This document shows positions 34,470 to 47,010 of a stretch of DNA of 64,000 nucleotides, in pieces; position 1 is the stretch's first letter, and the number at the start of each line of letters is the position of its first letter. Origin of the DNA: Engraulis encrasicolus. Lineage: Eukaryota > Chordata > Actinopteri > Clupeiformes > Engraulidae. Where the stretch lies: contig NC_085858.1 of the NCBI RefSeq assembly GCF_034702125.1, forward strand, positions 54,707,624 to 54,771,623. Direction: 5' to 3'. The notes beneath the pieces are model-generated. The model saw nothing but the letters and a program-made list of their open reading frames with translations. It made no database searches and was not told the origin of the DNA. A program made the position numbers and the translations under genes.

Positions 34470-34872
34470 CAGGGCTTCCCAACTTAGGGCCCACTTGAAA
34501 TTTTCAGAAATGTCCGGGGCCCACCTCTGACTCAATAAACAATATAACTTATAATATACTGTACATTCAACAGCAGGCTTGTACGAAATTCCGAATGGAA
34601 AGAATTTCAATTCAAAGTAATGCCATAATACAAACACTAGGTGGTGGTGTTCTATGTACTTTCAATGGGTGGTGTAGATTAAATTCAAAGAAATTCAAGG
34701 TAATGGCACCACCCAGTGTTTGTATTATGGCATTATTTTGAATTGAAATTCTTTCCATTCGGAATTTCGTACAAGCCTGTTCAACAGCAATACACACACT
34801 ATTTTACTTTTTAGATGATAATGTCAAAGCCCACTTGGAATACCTTCGGGGCCCACAGTTTGAGAATCACTG
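34470..34872. mobile_element. hAT-like element hosting a second hAT MITE
   Basis: Ends CAGGGCTTCCCAACTTAGGG and GTTTGAGAATCACTG. The GGGGCCCAC word is repeated on both sides of the nested element at 34574-34779. Flanking duplication is not convincing, so the insertion is old. Confidence 0.55.
34574..34779. mobile_element. Palindromic hAT MITE, 8-bp TSD
   Basis: ~70-bp inverted arms starting CAGGCTTGTACGAAATTCC; flanked by TTCAACAG at 34566-34573 and 34780-34787. Confidence 0.88.
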
Positions 34873-34904
34873 AACAAGACCAAATCCTACCAGCAGACTA
34901 GGGC

Positions 34905-35170
34905 AGTCATGGGTAAGCGGTTAGGGCGTCAGACTTGCATCCCAAAGACCCGACAGGTTGGTGGGGCGAGTAATTAACAACCAGTGCTCTACCCCATCCT
35001 CCTCCATGACTGAGGTACCCTGAGCATGGTACCGTCCCACCGCACTGCTCCCCATGGGGCGCCACTGAGGGCTGCCCCCTTGCACGGGTGAGGCATAAAT
35101 GCAATTTCGTTGTGTGCAGTGTGCAGTGTTCACTTGTGTGCTGTAGAGTGCTGTGTCACAATGACAATAG
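34905..35170 (+). mobile_element. tRNA-derived SINE, forward copy
   Basis: Head GGGCAGTCATGGGTAAGCGG with A-box-like TAAGCGGTTAGGGC, body CCTCCTCCATGACTGAGGT, tail GTGTCACAATGACAATAGGA. The reverse copy is at 11185-11784. Confidence 0.7.
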
Positions 35171-35174
35171 GAGT

Positions 35175-36500
35175 TGGAGTTTCCCAATGGGCTTTTCTTT
35201 CACTTTCACTTTTTCAGACTATGTATATGCAGGTCTATTTGCCTGGCAGGTTGGTGGACCATAGGGAATAATAATAGCTGGGCCATGAATGTGGAATGCC
35301 TCTGTCCTCAAGTTTTGAATCTGTGTAGCGAGTCATTGGGATGTGGCTTTGCCTATGGTGCAAGCCCAGAGTCTGCATGGCTCGTCAGGCTACTTCACTC
35401 CGACAAATCTGCTACAACTGCTGACTGGTGTTACAGACACTTCCTCCTTGCACCTCTAAACCCAAAACAGTATCCCTCATTCTAACCCCTTCACCCAAAC
35501 TCCAAACTTCTCCTCTCCCTCTGATACCCATCACCTGTTCTGTGCATAATTAGGCCTTTGTGAATCAGCACTGGAGCTGTACTGTCTCTGTTGACTTTCC
35601 ACTCTGTCTGTCTGACTCACCTGATAGAGAGCTCTTACAACCCCCCCCACCACCACCACCCCAGCCCCTCATTTGAAACGTGCCTCTAGTAGGCCTACTT
35701 CTCCCCCACCCCCCACCCCTGCTCCACTCCAGCCTCCTCTCACTCCAGCACTCTCCACTCCACTGCAATGCCCACCACTGGCTGGCAAGAGCAGGTTACT
35801 ATGGAAACCACTCAGTGCCCTGGCGTCCTGCGAAGCCAGCGTGTCAAACATGTAGGCTTTTAAGACCCCAGTAGTTAGTCTCTGAAGGAAATAGCTGTTC
35901 AAAGAAACAGGTATTTTGTACAACAATGGTATAGGCTACTGCGTACCTACTGCATGTGCTGTCTCGTCCCATGGGGAGACCAGAGTGGTGTTTGTGGCCT
36001 TTTGACACTGCAAATACGAACTAGAATATTAGAAATAAACTTTAGTGGCCCTGAGGGATTGACACTAACTGTTCAAAATTGTTATGTGCTCTGTATAATG
36101 ATTAAAAGGGTGTCCATGGCATGAACTCAGAAAATAGCCCACAAGTTATAAATAAAATTTGGGCTGAGGGTTTGACCCTAAGGGTTTGGAACTACCCAGA
36201 CATATTAAATATTTATGCTCTACCTCTGAATGACTGATTCAGGCCTATTTGAGGCATCTCTGAAATGCAAGCTGTGAAAAGGGGGCAGACGGGTCAGTTG
36301 TTCTGGGCCCAGGGAGAGTGAGGGCCCAGAATTGGGTCTTCATTGATAGGGGTGAGCTTTCAGATAACTTTGTCTTAGGCCCGGACAAAGCTTTCAGCAG
36401 ACCTGCTGTCAGAAACCCAGAAATAGTCGCCTATAGCAAAAGTATAGATAACTTTAAGGTGGACGTAATCTTAATTGCATAGCAAACCATATCCCATTCA
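35175..36500. other. Intergenic or intron; no gene seen
   Basis: Holds a C-rich run at 35640-35660, pyrimidine-rich sequence to 35770, and a hAT-like GGGCCCAG/CTTAGGCCCGG fragment at 36300-36400. No exon supported. Confidence 0.35.
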
Positions 36501-36507
36501 CTTTCTT

Positions 36508-36612
36508 TTTTAAAGATATTTTTAGGGCTTTTATGCCTTTATTTTCTATAGGACAGTTAGAGACAGACAGGAAACTGGACTGGAAGTGAACTCAGGTCAG
36601 CGGCATAGTTGT
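36508..36612 (-). mobile_element. SINE fragment
   Basis: GGGCTTTTATGCCTTTATTT and GACAGGAAACTGGACTGGAA resemble the reverse SINE at 42774-42957, but the tRNA-like head is mostly gone. Confidence 0.5.
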
Positions 36613-36919
36613 TATTTAAATGTTTAAATTAAATATTTAAATTAATTTCTCTCACTGCTTCCTAGTTCACTAAAGAGGAAAAAAGGTACGCTGGGCATTG
36701 TCTTCACTAACACAGTGTAGGCCTAATTTCGTAATGAAACTCAAGTTTGTGAGTTTGCTAAAAAAAATGCCCTCCCACCTCCTGCCCAGTTAGCACAAAC
36801 CAATCAGAGTCAAGCATGGACCCAACTGTATGCAACGCACGACAATAGCCAACCGTCGGGTTGGTGTGAGAGAGGCTTTACAGTTAGAGCCACGGTAGGG
36901 CCTCCCTTCACTTTCGTAG

Positions 36920-37092
36920 CCCCTTAATGCGCGCTGTACCTCCAGTGGCACATTGTAATAGTCATTGAAATGTACCTACCATAGCACTACAATACTATGA
37001 CACAACACAGGCCCTTTAGTAATGCACCACGACTTGGTCATTACCATACTGGTAACAACAAATGTATGAAGCCGTGTCTTAAGGGGTTAACA
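36920..37092 (+). mobile_element. CCCCTTAA-ended MITE copy
   Basis: From CCCCTTAATGCGCGCTGTAC to GTGTCTTAAGGGG with the internal ACTTGGTCATTACCAT motif. Sister copies lie at 49207, 50245, 51985 and 57490. Confidence 0.7.
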
Positions 37093-37983
37093 CAGACAGA
37101 AATCATTGCACCAATATGTGTTGCTTTTGGATATGGAGGTCCTGCAGATTTCTCAACAACAATCGACTGAAACCAACTGTTTTTAAAGAAGAATAAAATG
37201 TTATGGTATTTCCCTTATGGTTTTCCGACCGTTAACATGTATAGTCCTTTCATTTGTGGCCTAATTGGCTTTTAGGGTAATTTTTGGCTGATAGTTATTT
37301 CTTGCCGTTTTGGGCTAGAGCTGGTGTTCAGTCCACACCAAGATATGCAAGACAAATAGTCAGTGGGCCAAACTGGTTAGTTTCTCTTAGTATTAAAAAA
37401 TAAAAAAGACTAATGCCCCCCAATGGCATCTAAACTCCGGCCCCTCTCAGCTGTATCCTTCCCAACACCCCGCGGGGCTCCTCAACGTCCCCTGGGGGGG
37501 CTGTAGAGTCCCCATTGAGAAACACTAGGTTAGAACAGTATTGAAGGAATGTAAGGAATTCAAGGAAAGTTTGTGTTCATGTAAAAGATGCCAACGAGGC
37601 TCTAGTAGGCTACGGCAGTAGAGCGTTACTAAACCTCCTCCTGGAGCCTCATACAGATCATGCAATAGCGATTGAGCTATCTATCGGCCTAGACCTTTAG
37701 CTCAATGTTTTCACACCTGTGCTCCAATGCCACAAGGTTGCTGGGGGTGGCAGACTGCACAGGAAGAAATTCAGTCTGAACATATTTTTTTCTAGGACAA
37801 ACCTGTGCAGCTGATGATAACAGCAGTTGTTTCATGACCCTGTTAAAAGGCCATATACTACCCTGAAGTACAATGTGCAGTATCAATTTCTTGTTTTATT
37901 TATGAATATTTAGGCCATTGTTAGTTAGGCCATTACCTTGATTCTAATGTGATTTAAGTACCATGGAGCATACACCACGACAC

Positions 37984-38205
37984 CAGAGATTCTTTAAGTA
38001 TAGAGATATGCCAACATAATAGGTTGCTATGGGCACCTAACATGACCAGGTTCCGGTCTGCCTAAAGGGGCATGTCATAATGCTCCTAGCATTGAATAGA
38101 ACAGTCCTCAGGTCTGCCTAGGTCTGCCTAAAGGGGGATTCTCCCCCCAATAATAGAACCAGGAAACAATGGGCCAATGGAACCTCTCTCTCTCTACTCT
38201 CTCTG
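37984..38205 (+). mobile_element. CAGAGA-family element, 222 bp, 7-bp TSD
   Basis: Begins CAGAGATTCTTTAAGTATAG and ends CTACTCTCTCTG. Flanked by ACGACAC at 37977-37983 and 38206-38212. Confidence 0.85.
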
Positions 38206-39033
38206 ACGACACTGTCAGGGTATGTAGAGGAAATATGAATCAGTACGATAATCACAGTGTTTTATTAGCCTTTATTAACAATAATAAACCACTTTTCCTA
38301 TTGCATCAAGACATTTTCATGCAGCCAAGACAAATATATCTGCTCCAAAAATACATGGTGATTTCACATATGACATGATTGGAAACAGAAATACACCACC
38401 AGATGGTCATAGTGACTTTGGGATAAGAACAGTAGCTGGACGGTTGCCTCCTTCTTTCTTGAATCTCATCCCAAAACATATTATTTCCTTAAATATTCAC
38501 CCATATGCTCATGCCAGCTCTTAACATCCTATTTAACCAAACATGATGCTTAATACAATGGTATTTGAAGTGAACTTGTGCCAGTCACATACAATATCTC
38601 TGATGCAGAATGGTGGAATTGACGACCAAATATTCCCAAAATATATGGCAACTGTCAATTGAAGTGATGTGTGTTAAAATGGAGAACATTTATCTCCTTC
38701 ATGGACACCATGTGCAGCCGTACCATTCAGATGTGCCATTTAACAGGCAATACATGAAAAAAGGTAACACTTTACTTGACACTGGCGTCATACGTATGAC
38801 ATAACAGTGTCATAACACAGTCATGCATATGTCATAAACATTATGTTAATGTCATAAACATTTAACTTAAACACTTAGTGGTTTCTTTTGCCTTAACAGT
38901 TAGACATAATGAACTTAATACATGTCATAAACATTTCATGGCCGTTGCCATTAAGTGGCATTCGATTTAGTAAAGACAGACCAAACAATGTCAGCTTCTC
39001 ATGACCTTAAAATGCTTATGATATTGACATACA

Positions 39034-40589
39034 TATGAGGCGCCGCCTAGCCAATATGTCAGGAATTGCATACACATCACCGCTAAAAGCTTGCACGTAC
39101 CTTACTTTTCCTCGCACATCACCGCTAAAAGCTTGCACGTACCTTACTTTTCCTCGCACATCACCGCTAAAAGCTTGCACGTACATTACTTTTCCTCGCA
39201 CATGCACCCGAAAGGTTTGCACGTACACTGTTATTTGCTTGCACTCGAACAGGAAAACGTTGTGCATACGCCACATTTTCATGCACGCAGTAACAAAAAT
39301 CTCACACACAAACTACTTTGACCTCGCACACACACCACTTTTGCCTCTCACACATACACACATTACACTCATACGCACAATACTTTTATTTGCACATGCA
39401 CGCCAAACGCTCACACATAATTAGACTTTACTTCGCACATATCCCACTTTTCTATGCACATACACCCTTAAAGCTCGCACACATAGGCCTACCAGTGTTA
39501 CTACGCACATGCTTGACTTTTCCCTCACGCACATACCACTTTTTTCTTACACATCACTACCATTCAAAATCGAGATTTCAGATGGTGTTTATGACAGGGA
39601 AATGGTATGTGTGCGACGAAGTTAGTGTTGTGTGTCTCTGAGAAAGTGGTGTGTGTGTGTGTGTGTATGTAAGTTGTAGTGTGTCACACAAAAAGTGTTG
39701 TGTGTGCGAGCTAACATGTAAATTAAGGGCCGAGCTCCGCCCAGGTGCCAGCTCATTATGCAAATGCAGACCGAGTAAAGAAAACATTGAATATTCTGAC
39801 CATTCTGAACGTTACCCTTCTATTATGTAAAAAATATATATATATATATATAAATAATAAAATGAATGGTGATACAGTTTCAGAAATAAAAATATTAGCG
39901 TCCACTCAAGACAGGAAGTGAAAAAACAACAACCGGAAAACCAGCCCAAATTTACATGTTAGCTCGCACACACAACACTTTTTGTGTGACACACTACAAC
40001 TTACATACACACACACACACACACCACTTTCTCAGAGACACACAACACTGACTTCGTCGCACACATACCATTTCCCTGTCATAAACACCATCTGAAATCT
40101 CGATTTTGAATGGTAGTGTGTAAGAAAAAAGTGGTATGTGCGTGAGGGAAAAGTCAAGCATGTGCGTAGTAACACTGGTATGTGTGCGAGCTTTAAGGGT
40201 GTATGTGCATAGAAAAGTGGGATATGTGCGAAGTAAAGTCTAATTATGTGTGAGCGTTTGGCGTGCATGTGCAAATAAAAGTATTGTGCGTATGAGTGTA
40301 ATGTGTGTATGTGTGAGAGGCAAAAGTGGTGTGTGTGCGAGGTCAAAGTAGTTTGTGTGTGAGATTTTTGTTACTGCGTGCATGAAAATGTGGCGTATGC
40401 ACAACGTTTTCCTGTTCGTGTGCAAGCAAATAACAGTGTACGTGCAAACCTTTCGGGTGCATGTGCGAGGAAAAGTAATGTACGTGCAAGCTTTTAGCGG
40501 TGATGTGTATGCAATTCCTGACATACGTGCAAGCGTTTAGCGGTGATGTGTGTGCAATTCCTGACATATTGGCTAGGCGGCGCCTCATA
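39034..40589. mobile_element. Fold-back element with ~700-bp arms made of tandem repeats
   Basis: Ends ATGAGGCGCCGCCTAGCC and its complement. Arms of ~680-700 bp (39034-39730 and 39950-40589) pair almost throughout and surround a ~220-bp centre with an (AT)n run at 39837-39850. Each arm is a chain of diverged ~42-bp units like CGCACACACACCACTTTTGC. At 39073-39198 three units repeat exactly every 42 bp. Copy number differs between arms. No transposase is present. Confidence 0.8.
39073..39198. repeat. 42-bp tandem repeat, three units
   Basis: Unit starts CACATCACCGCTAAAAGCTT at 39073, 39115 and 39157. It belongs to the left arm of the fold-back element. Confidence 0.9.
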
Positions 40590-40686
40590 GTTTATGACCC
40601 CTCCATTACTGTCATGACACTATTTTGACACGTTTATGTTACTGTCATGTCTTGCGTATGACACCGGCGTCAAGTTAAGTGATACC

Positions 40687-41006
40687 AAAAAATGTATAAT
40701 GATGAACAGTATGACCTTTGACCTCAGGCAGACGTAAATGGTGGCAACAAGACGTTAGGCAGACAACACTAAAAACTGGATTGTCTTGCATGGTGAACGT
40801 GACTTGTGTTAGGATCTGACAACTTGATTTGTCATCCATTGTGGAATTACTTTTTAGAAGATGTGAACATAAACGCATTTCCCCATCTGTGAAGATAGGA
40901 CATCTTTTTCTGTACAATAGGTATCATGGTAACATAGCAGACAGAAAAATAACATTATTCTCAGGACAAAGAATGATTCAGAATTTTACTAACATTTAAG
41001 AATGCA
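40687..41006. other. No feature seen
   Basis: Unique-looking sequence between the fold-back complex and the LINE tail. Confidence 0.35.
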
Positions 41007-41007
41007 G

Positions 41008-41085
41008 AGTAGTAGTAGTTATTGTAGTGTCTTTATTGTCTCCCATGGGGGAAATTTCTTCCAGTAAGTAAATACAGGTACATAC
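41008..41085 (-). mobile_element. LINE 3'-tail fragment
   Basis: GTAGTAGTTATTGTAGTG followed by CTTTATTGTCTCCCATGGGG and AAATTTCTTCCAGTAAG, matching the 3' end of the LINE at 22786. Solitary tail. Confidence 0.65.
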
Positions 41086-41206
41086 TGTCAGAACCCCCCC
41101 AACATTTACCCGAAGACACATACTTGTACCAATGTGAGCAACTGAACAGGACATACAGTAACTCTTGGAATGAAAGTCATAGGGGCTTCTTCTTTTTCTC
41201 TTATAG

Positions 41207-41299
41207 AGAGGACCTCCCCTGTGGTGCACAGAGAGCACCATGTGGACGCCCAACACATAGGAGGCTGCTGACAGTGACCACAATGGGAACACAGCGAAG
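41207..41299 (+). other. kcnj4: Candidate upstream exon of kcnj4
   Basis: Bounded by a strong acceptor (TCTTTTTCTCTTATAG) and donor (GAAG|GTAAGAG). It holds a 7-codon upstream ORF starting at 41240 and then an ATG at 41283 (MGTQR). Spliced to the acceptor at 43068, this second ATG is in frame with the channel: [18 protein letters not shown] precedes the Met at 43105. It could be 5'UTR only, or could add 18 residues. Confidence 0.4.
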
Positions 41300-41717
41300 G
41301 TAAGAGCCAAGCACTGGAATGTATGATGTAACCTGGACATCAGTGGTGGCCTATGTCTTTAACACTTCTCATTCATCTGTCATATTAGTCAAAAGAGTTT
41401 GTTTGAAGGCAATGCTCAAATGCTAAAAAAAAGTGTCCAGTTACCTACAAATAATCCCTTTCATCAGTACTGATCCAAGTTGTAATAAGTCAATAAGTTT
41501 TTTTTTTCTATGAACAAAACTGTGATGTTAAGTATAATTACGGTATATGAAACCACTTCTGAGTCCGTTCTTATACAACACCTCAACAATTAAACCATCC
41601 TCACTTGTGATGAAAACAGAATTTTCCATGTACTGTTAACTTTTCTAATCATAGTTTTGGGTAGGGTGCGCACATCCAAAAACACTTGTTGCAGGTGCCA
41701 GACAAAAAAGTCAGACA

Positions 41718-41876
41718 GTTGAAAAAGGTAGGTCTGCACACTGCCGATCAGCTCCAAAAATAAACTTTATCAGGCATATGCCTGATGAAGATCCAGCGTG
41801 ATCGAAACGTTGCTTTTTAAATAATAACGTTTATTTTTGGAGCTGATCGGCAGTGTGCAGACCTACCTTTTTCAAC
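41718..41876. repeat. Hairpin of the GATGAAG/CGAAACG family
   Basis: GTTGAAAAAGGTAGGTCTGC and CACTGCCGATCAGCTCC pair with a complete complement ~55 bp long at the right end; ATGAAGATCC and ATCGAAACGTTGC lie in the loop. It looks like two head-to-head copies of the element at 19871. Confidence 0.75.
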
Positions 41877-41879
41877 TTT

Positions 41880-42759
41880 TCTAATCATACCATTTCTGAA
41901 TTTGATAAGGTGATGTGTTATCTTGCACAACTGGTACACCCCATGGTAATGTGGTGATGGTGGTGGTGATGGTGCTGTTGGTGATGATGATGGTGTTGGT
42001 GGTGGTGATGTGATGTTGATGGTGGTTTGTTTTGGTGAGGAGGTGGGCGGAAGGAGAAGATGAAAACCAAAAAAGAAACATGGCTCAGAAATAATCCCTA
42101 AATCTTAGCTGACCGCAATCCCCTTCAGGTAGCTAGCTAAACACCACTCACCTTCTCAAGTAATCCCAAGCTTCAGAGGAGATGGGTGAGAGAGCCTGGT
42201 AGCTTTGGCCGCTAACTAGCATGTGGGCCAAAATAAATGAGGTCAAGCTAAAAAAAAAGGGGGGGGGGAGGTTTGATGGAGGGGACAATGTCTGTGTTCA
42301 CTCCCCCACTGATTTGAGTGTCTCTCACGGTGGAAGGTAATGTAAGTGACAACGGGCACAGGCTGCTACCTTTTAAGCTCCTTGGGGGGGGGAGATGAGT
42401 CACACTTTATCGCTCTTTCTCTGGGTGAGCCAGCTTGCTATGCATAGTCATTTGTGTGTCACTTGGAGGGTGCACTTTAAAGAACCAGGCCAATATGATT
42501 ATGCACACAGGCAGCTCCTCCAACACACTTGGTCTCACTTACCGACGTACCTAAATATTATAACGACAACAACATGTAATTAGCACAATACCATAGCATA
42601 GACACTAGCAGTACCATAGCATTATAACCATAGAAAGCAAACTGGTGCACTTCAGAATGACTAGGCCAGGGAAGAGTGGAGCACTCAAACACTTTTTTTG
42701 TTATTTTATTGCGGTGCAAGCATGATGACTGAATGTTTCGATGCAGTGCGTCTTTTTCA
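41880..42759. other. kcnj4 intron; simple repeats only
   Basis: Contains a (GGTGAT)-like run at 41945-42030 and a short G-run at 42262-42272. No exon supported. Confidence 0.4.
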
Positions 42760-42773
42760 GAGTCCAATATTAT

Positions 42774-42957
42774 TTATTTTATTTTTTTAAAATATATTTT
42801 AGGGGCTTCTATGCCTTTATTTGACAGGACAGTTAAAGATGGTGACAGGAAGCGAATGGGGCAGAGAGATTGGGGAGGATCAGGAAATGACCCCGGTCGG
42901 ACTCAAACCGGGGTCCCCGAGGGTGGGCATGCAAGCCAAAATGTGGGGGGCTCAGTC
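42774..42957 (-). mobile_element. SINE, reverse copy, 14-bp TSD
   Basis: Flanked by GAGTCCAATATTAT at 42760-42773 and 42958-42971. The reverse strand shows a tRNA-like B box (the GGTTTGAGTCC complement) and a T-rich tail on the left. It lies just before the kcnj4 coding exon. Confidence 0.85.
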
Positions 42958-43104
42958 GAGTCCAATATTATAATATCCATGGCCGCTTGGCTCTCCACTT
43001 TTGTACTTCCTCCTCTATGATATTTATGCCCTTTCCTCTGTTCTGTTTTGCACCCGTGTGTCCTCAGGTACAGTCTCGTGTTGCCAGGTGAGGGAGGGAT
43101 AAAG

Positions 43105-44745
43105 ATGTCGACTCTGGGTCTTCACAACGGCCTGGGCACCCCGAGCCGAAACCTGCTCTCGCCTGGGGGGTCTGACATCTTTGGAGACAGAGGAGGCGGT
43201 GAGAGCAGACAGGGTAGGGCATCCAGCCCTTATAACGGCAAGATCATGACCGGCGGGTCCAACCAACTGAGGAACCGCTTCGTGAAGAAGAACGGCCAGT
43301 GCAACGTGATGTACGCAAACATGGAGGACGCGCCCAGGCGCTACCTGGCCGACATCTTCACCACCTGCGTAGACATCCGCTGGAGATACCTGATGTCCAT
43401 CTTCTGCGCCACCTTCCTCATATCGTGGTTCCTTTTCGGAATAATCTTCTACCTGGTGTCATGGTCCCATGGAGACTTTGACGAGGACCATCACCAAGGG
43501 ATGGGCGTGGGCTTTGGTCCAGCGGTGGGGCCTGGTCATGGTGCTGGGGCTGGGGCTGGCCACCCAGGGGCGATGGGGCGCGGGACAGGGGCGTGGAAGC
43601 CATGCCTTCTCCACGTGGAGGGCTTTGTCGGCGCCCTCCTCTTCTCCATGGAAACGCAGACGACGATCGGGTATGGCTGGCGCTGTGTGACGGAGGAGTG
43701 CCCGGTGTCCATCGTTACCGTGGTGATCCAGTCCATCGTGGGCTGCATCATTGACTCCTTCATGATCGGCACCATCATGGCCAAGATGGCGCGGCCCAAG
43801 AAGCGAAACCAGACGCTCATGTTCTCCAACAATGCCGTCGTCGCCCAGCGCGACGGCAAGCTGTGCCTGATGTGGCGCGTGGGCAACCTGCGGCGAAGCC
43901 AACTCGTGGAGGCGCACGTGCGCGCCCAGCTCATCCGACCGTACATCACCGCCGAGGGCGAGTACATCCCTCTGGAGCAGACGGACCTCAACGTGGGCTA
44001 CGACACGGGCATCGACCGCCTCTTCCTAGTCTCGCCCCTGGTGATCATCCACGAGATCGACGAGGACAGCCCGCTGTACGGCATGAGCCGCGCCGACGTG
44101 GAGTCGGATGACTTCGAGATCGTGGTGATCCTGGAGGGCATGGTGGAGGCCACGGCCATGACCACGCAGTGCCGCAGCTCCTACAAGTCCCGCGAGATCC
44201 GCTGGGGCCACCGCTTCGAGCCCGTCATCTTCGAGGACGGGGACAGCTACCGCGTGGACTACGGCCGCTTCCACAACACCTACGAGATACCATCCACGCC
44301 GCACTGCAGCGCCAAGGAGCTCTGCGAGAAGGCGGAGAAGCGCTCAGGTTCCGGTTCCGGTTCCGGGGCCTCGTCGAGTTCCACTTCCCCCGTGCCTCAC
44401 GTGACCCACGTGCCCCACGTGCCCCAATCGGCTCCCCCGAACCTGCTGCTGCCACACTGCCCCAGCGTGTTCTGCTACGAGAACGAGGTGGCGCTCGGAG
44501 CTGAGGACGAGGACGAGGAGGTCAATCAGCTGATGAGAGACACGGTCGCTGCGGACTCCGGGCCCCGGACTCCCGACAGGACTTCCTTACACGCCTCCAC
44601 GGAGTTCCGCCCCAGGATGTTCCACGAGTCCCTCACCAAGACGCCCAGCAGCAACACGCTGTGTGTCTTAGACATGGACAACCAGATGGAGTTTGAGGCC
44701 ATTCCTCTTGACCCTGTGACATACAAAAATGAACCGGAAATGTAA
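43105..44745 (+). CDS. kcnj4: Inward-rectifier potassium channel, Kir2.3-like
   Basis: Forms tetrameric K+ channels that set resting potential in excitable cells. A single coding exon runs from an acceptor at 43066-43067, with ATG at 43105 and TAA at 44743-44745: 546 residues against about 445 in human. [13 protein letters not shown] lies near residue 56, then outer helix 1 (~95-117) and a long Gly/Ala/His-rich extracellular loop. The filter TIGYG is at 187-191, and helix 2 is [20 protein letters not shown] with the rectification Asp. The cytoplasmic domain follows ([35 protein letters not shown]). [18 protein letters not shown] and DLNVGYDTG fit Kir2.3 best, as does the nearby kdelr3. Extra length comes from the loop, a Ser/Gly/His-Val-Pro insertion before FCYENE, and the tail. 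The C-terminus EPEM lacks the S-x-I PDZ ligand of mammalian Kir2.3. Coding GC is very high. Confidence 0.93.
   Translation: MSTLGLHNGLGTPSRNLLSPGGSDIFGDRGGGESRQGRASSPYNGKIMTGGSNQLRNRFVKKNGQCNVMYANMEDAPRRYLADIFTTCVDIRWRYLMSIFCATFLISWFLFGIIFYLVSWSHGDFDEDHHQGMGVGFGPAVGPGHGAGAGAGHPGAMGRGTGAWKPCLLHVEGFVGALLFSMETQTTIGYGWRCVTEECPVSIVTVVIQSIVGCIIDSFMIGTIMAKMARPKKRNQTLMFSNNAVVAQRDGKLCLMWRVGNLRRSQLVEAHVRAQLIRPYITAEGEYIPLEQTDLNVGYDTGIDRLFLVSPLVIIHEIDEDSPLYGMSRADVESDDFEIVVILEGMVEATAMTTQCRSSYKSREIRWGHRFEPVIFEDGDSYRVDYGRFHNTYEIPSTPHCSAKELCEKAEKRSGSGSGSGASSSSTSPVPHVTHVPHVPQSAPPNLLLPHCPSVFCYENEVALGAEDEDEEVNQLMRDTVAADSGPRTPDRTSLHASTEFRPRMFHESLTKTPSSNTLCVLDMDNQMEFEAIPLDPVTYKNEPEM

Positions 44746-47010
<2,265 letters not shown>

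Larger units (their letters stand above)
38763..40686. mobile_element. MITE-like element carrying a fold-back insertion
   Basis: Imperfect ~32-bp ends GGTAACACTTTACTTGACAC and GTCAAGTTAAGTGATACC, with GTCATAACAG/GTCATAAACATT-type words inside. Its middle is occupied by 39034-40589. Confidence 0.6.

Noticed and set aside
39073..39198. CRISPR-like array
   Set aside because: Units are contiguous 42-bp tandem repeats without unique spacers, in a eukaryotic genome.
43459..44455. Long minus-strand and alternate frames across the channel exon
   Set aside because: Shadow frames caused by the very high GC content of the kcnj4 coding exon.
43105..44745. Naming the channel KCNJ14 (Kir2.4) or KCNJ2
   Set aside because: [27 protein letters not shown] and DLNVGYDTG, plus synteny with kdelr3, point to KCNJ4.
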